Assembly: GCA_944323095.1 (NCBI GenBank)
Contig: CALURE010000107.1
Location: 1-5,573 of the forward strand
Source: Candidatus Gastranaerophilales bacterium
GTDB taxonomy: Bacteria > Cyanobacteriota > Vampirovibrionia > Gastranaerophilales > Gastranaerophilaceae
DNA: 5,573 bases
Direction: 5' to 3'
Below, one piece after another: positions 4,009-5,573 of this stretch. The notes beneath the pieces were generated by a model. That model did not search any database, was not told the origin of the DNA, and was given only the letters and a program-made list of their open reading frames with translations. Each line of letters opens with the position of its first letter. The first letter of the stretch is position 1. Both the position numbers and the translations under genes were made by a program.

Positions 4009-5235
4009 ATGCAAGAAGAACAAAAAAGATTGATTACGTCGGGGGGGGGGGCGCTATTAGCTTCTCCACAATGGTTTTGGCGAAAGTTATTTAGGGCGGT
4101 AGGAAGTATCTTAAAATTTTTCCCTCTATCGGTTGATGGTTTAAGGGAGAGGTTATTCTGTCATTCTGAACTTGTTTCAGAATCTCATTATTATTTAGAA
4201 GATAAAAAGCTAAGAAGGTATGATGGCAGGGTATTATCAGAGACTAGCCAATCTTCCAATCCTGCTACCCTCTTATCTTCAAATAATCATTCCGGTGGGA
4301 ACGCTTCGCTTATCCCACCCTACGGGTTGAAACACAGAGGTCAATCTGACGTTCATGGGATGCTGGACCAAGTTCAGCATGACGTGAATAACTTTGTGAA
4401 ACGAACTTATTCAATGAATAGAATAATACCCCTCTCCCGCAAGGGGAGAGGGAAAAGCGCTTCACCCTTCACTAAAAAACGCGTTGCACTCACTCTGGCA
4501 GAAGGTGCTACGCACGTAGCCCACTTTGACAATGTTCGTAAAGCTGCGTTTACTTTGGCCGAAGTCTTAATCACCCTTGGAATTATCGGGATTGTTGCTG
4601 CAATCACTATGCCATCATTAATCGCAAATTACCAGAAATCGCAATTTGAAGCCGGAGTAAAGAAGATGGCATCAGTAGTGGGGCAGGCTGTAACGAAATT
4701 AATGGCTGATGAAGGAGTGAACAAGGTTACCGAGACAAGTTTGTTGTATGATCCTACGGATAATGGTGATAATATAAATAAACTTGGTGGAGAATTTTTA
4801 GACAAGTATTTTAATGTTGTAGGAAAGTGTGAAACATATGAAAAGTGTTTTGTAGATGACTATAAACCATCAACAAAAAATTCCACAAATGAGCCTTTTG
4901 GGATAGCAAGATTTAGTGAAGATGCTTGCAGATTACTCGCAGATGGTGTAAGCATCTGTGTCTTCGCCGGAGGCGGAATTCCTGTTAATGTAATTTTTGA
5001 TTTAAATGGTACAAGAAGTCCGAATAGATACGGATATGATTTATTCACTTTTTCAGTTTTTTATGATGGTTCTGTTAGTGAAGTTCCGCCAGGAAGATGC
5101 AGACAATCCGGGGTTACTACCGGTTGTTCCGCAAGTTCAATAGAGCTAAAAATAGAAAACTGTAAAGATGGTGCGCTATATGGTGCAGGTTGTTTCACGT
5201 ATTTGCAGCAGAACGGATTTAAGATTGATTATTGA
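4009..5235 (+). CDS. Type IV/II prepilin-like protein with ~180-residue repeat-derived leader
   Basis: The protein has 408 residues. Residues 1-180 form a leader, far longer than the usual short prepilin leader. It starts MQEEQKRLITSGGGALLASP and crosses an 11-G run, the 266-bp repeat and two palindromes. Then comes the prepilin motif AAFTLAEVLITLGIIG, with predicted cleavage before Phe181 and Glu185 at +5. The mature region of about 228 residues has eight cysteines (274, 280, 307, 317, 364, 373, 385, 395) and the FDLNGTRSPNRYGYDLF stretch seen in related pseudopilins. The product is expected at the inner membrane, then in a pilus or secretion filament. The start is chosen for its Shine-Dalgarno at 3995-4001; ATG 4414 is a fallback giving a 45-residue pre-sequence. 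It may be co-transcribed with folE2 or have its own promoter. The mature pilin is secure; translation of the whole leader is inferred. Confidence 0.75.
   Translation: MQEEQKRLITSGGGALLASPQWFWRKLFRAVGSILKFFPLSVDGLRERLFCHSELVSESHYYLEDKKLRRYDGRVLSETSQSSNPATLLSSNNHSGGNASLIPPYGLKHRGQSDVHGMLDQVQHDVNNFVKRTYSMNRIIPLSRKGRGKSASPFTKKRVALTLAEGATHVAHFDNVRKAAFTLAEVLITLGIIGIVAAITMPSLIANYQKSQFEAGVKKMASVVGQAVTKLMADEGVNKVTETSLLYDPTDNGDNINKLGGEFLDKYFNVVGKCETYEKCFVDDYKPSTKNSTNEPFGIARFSEDACRLLADGVSICVFAGGGIPVNVIFDLNGTRSPNRYGYDLFTFSVFYDGSVSEVPPGRCRQSGVTTGCSASSIELKIENCKDGALYGAGCFTYLQQNGFKIDY
4041..4051 (+). repeat. Homopolymer run of 11 G inside the coding frame
   Basis: Eleven consecutive G occupy codons 11-15 of the leader in an A/T-rich genome. 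With 11 G the frame enters the pilin. In the other two frames TAG is met at 4058-4060 or 4092-4094. Such tracts are typical slippage sites for phase variation, but also typical places for sequencing error. Confidence 0.9.
4058..4323. repeat. Long exact direct repeat, copy 2
   Basis: This copy is identical to 1-266, offset by 4057 nt. The true repeat may extend left past 4058 into the G run, because the other copy is cut by the window edge. It encodes leader residues 17-105 of the second prepilin. Confidence 0.97.
4163..4183. repeat. Small palindromic repeat unit (copy 2)
   Basis: Identical to 106-126: arms ATTCTGAA and TTCAGAAT around CTTGT, lying within the long direct repeat. Confidence 0.75.
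4360..4380. repeat. Inverted, diverged relative of the small palindrome
   Basis: ATGCTG (4360-4365) pairs with CAGCAT (4375-4380), extendable by one G-U and one A-U pair. Read on the minus strand, TCATGCTGAACTTGG matches TCATTCTGAACTTGT at 104-118 at all but two positions. It is therefore the same family in the opposite orientation, about 180 nt from the unit at 4163. It occurs only in the second prepilin leader, where it reads MLDQVQHDV. Confidence 0.65.
4430..4452. repeat. 9-bp hairpin repeat shared by both prepilin leaders
   Basis: CCCTCTCCC (4430-4438) and GGGAGAGGG (4444-4452) around GCAAG are identical to 415-437. From here the two genes stay visibly similar up to the pilin helix and then diverge. 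Confidence 0.8.
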
Positions 5236-5238
5236 AAG

Positions 5239-5265
5239 ATAAAGCCGGATTTAAGCCGGCTTTAT
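5239..5265. terminator. Bidirectional terminator between second prepilin and M49-like gene
   Basis: ATAAAGCCGG (5239-5248) pairs perfectly with CCGGCTTTAT (5256-5265) around a 7-nt loop, 3 nt after the prepilin stop. Its right arm overlaps the stop codon (5262-5264) of the opposing gene. Short T-rich tails exist on both sides. Confidence 0.8.
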
Positions 5266-5573
5266 TCTTTAAGCAATTTTTCAGCTAATTCTGACTCTGT
5301 TCTTCCGTTCAGCGTTTTGTTGATTTTTTGGAGTTTTTTGGCGATAAGCTCCATATTATCTGTCCAGACAAAGTTATCAAGGACGTATTTTTCTGCTTTA
5401 TCAAAGTCTCCTTCTATTTGAATTCTAACAATTTCCGCGAGCATTTCTTTTGCAATCGGAACAACTTTATCTATATTTACATGAATTTTTCCGTCAATAA
5501 TGTCATAAGCACCGCGTTCTGAGAAGTATTTGTTTTGCATTACCGTACGTACTCTATGAGCTTGACTTAATGT
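5262..5573 (-). CDS. C-terminal end of an M49 (dipeptidyl-peptidase III-like) family protein, partial
   Basis: The frame is open to the window edge. Eleven more codons (TLSQAHRVRTV) precede the internal Met at 5540, which has no ribosome site, so this is the last 103 residues of a longer protein. The sequence AHRVRTVMQNKYFSERGA, then IDKVVPIAKEMLAEIVRIQ and EGDFDKAEKYV, resembles from memory the tail of bacterial M49-like zinc peptidases. These have an AHxxRN-like stretch, a strand segment, a helix of the form LLxEIxRIKxEGDY, and a final helical part. The catalytic HExxxH-type zinc site would lie upstream, outside the window, so activity cannot be judged. It converges on the second prepilin. 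An unrelated helical protein is possible. Confidence 0.5.
   Translation of the reverse strand, partial: TLSQAHRVRTVMQNKYFSERGAYDIIDGKIHVNIDKVVPIAKEMLAEIVRIQIEGDFDKAEKYVLDNFVWTDNMELIAKKLQKINKTLNGRTESELAEKLLKE

Noticed and set aside
4009..4057. Start of an unrelated gene (MQEEQKRLIT) broken by insertion of the repeat at the G run
   Set aside because: Not excluded, but the frame continues intact into the pilin and no remainder of a disrupted gene is visible downstream; I could not recognise a parent family.
5262..5540. Complete 92-residue gene starting at the Met at 5540
   Set aside because: No ribosome site precedes that Met and the frame stays open to the window edge with residues that fit the family, so it is an internal methionine of a longer protein.
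1..5573. CRISPR array, tRNA, rRNA or transposase gene
   Set aside because: No regularly spaced repeats, cloverleaf with acceptor arm, rRNA-like tract or transposase-like protein was seen on either strand.

Overview
The window is A+T-rich bacterial DNA with short intergenic gaps. The two prepilins carry the N-terminus AAFTLAEVLITLGIIG, and their mature parts share a D-[IL]-[DN]-G...G-[KY]-D-L-F pattern. I associate this combination with gut Melainabacteria/Vampirovibrionia (Candidatus Gastranaerophilales). That assignment is from memory of the protein style, not from a search, and is moderate at best.

Layout. From position 3 to 1271 (+) lies a type IV/II prepilin-like gene whose reading frame runs off the left edge. 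It converges on a group-2-like sigma-70 factor (2335-1421, -), with a 14-bp bidirectional terminator hairpin between them. A divergent promoter region (2375-2518) separates the sigma gene from a membrane-anchored thioredoxin-like protein (2519-2995, +). Next come a strong terminator, folE2 (3167-3949, +; GTP cyclohydrolase IB) and a second prepilin (4009-5235, +). The second prepilin converges, across another bidirectional hairpin, on the C-terminal end of what looks like an M49 (dipeptidyl-peptidase III-like) protein (5573-5262, -).

The striking part is the 5' half of the two prepilin genes. Bases 1-266 and 4058-4323 are an exact direct repeat, cut off on the left by the window edge. In both copies the frame that encodes the pilin is open through the whole repeat, through different palindrome-rich inserts and into the prepilin cleavage motif. 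The length differences between copies are 42 and 15 nt, both multiples of three. In the second copy this long leader has its own promoter-like sequence, a strong Shine-Dalgarno and an ATG. Twelve codons after the start region sits a run of 11 G. Both other frames stop within about 45 nt of that run, so one-base slippage would switch the leader-pilin fusion off.

Working hypothesis: two cysteine-rich surface or secretion pseudopilins share a recombinogenic, possibly phase-variable 5' cassette made of translated palindromic repeats. The anchored thioredoxin could help with their disulfides. The sigma factor and folE2 may simply be bystanders between the direct repeats. The main alternatives are that the true start is internal and the leader is just repeat debris, or that the G-run length is a sequencing artefact.
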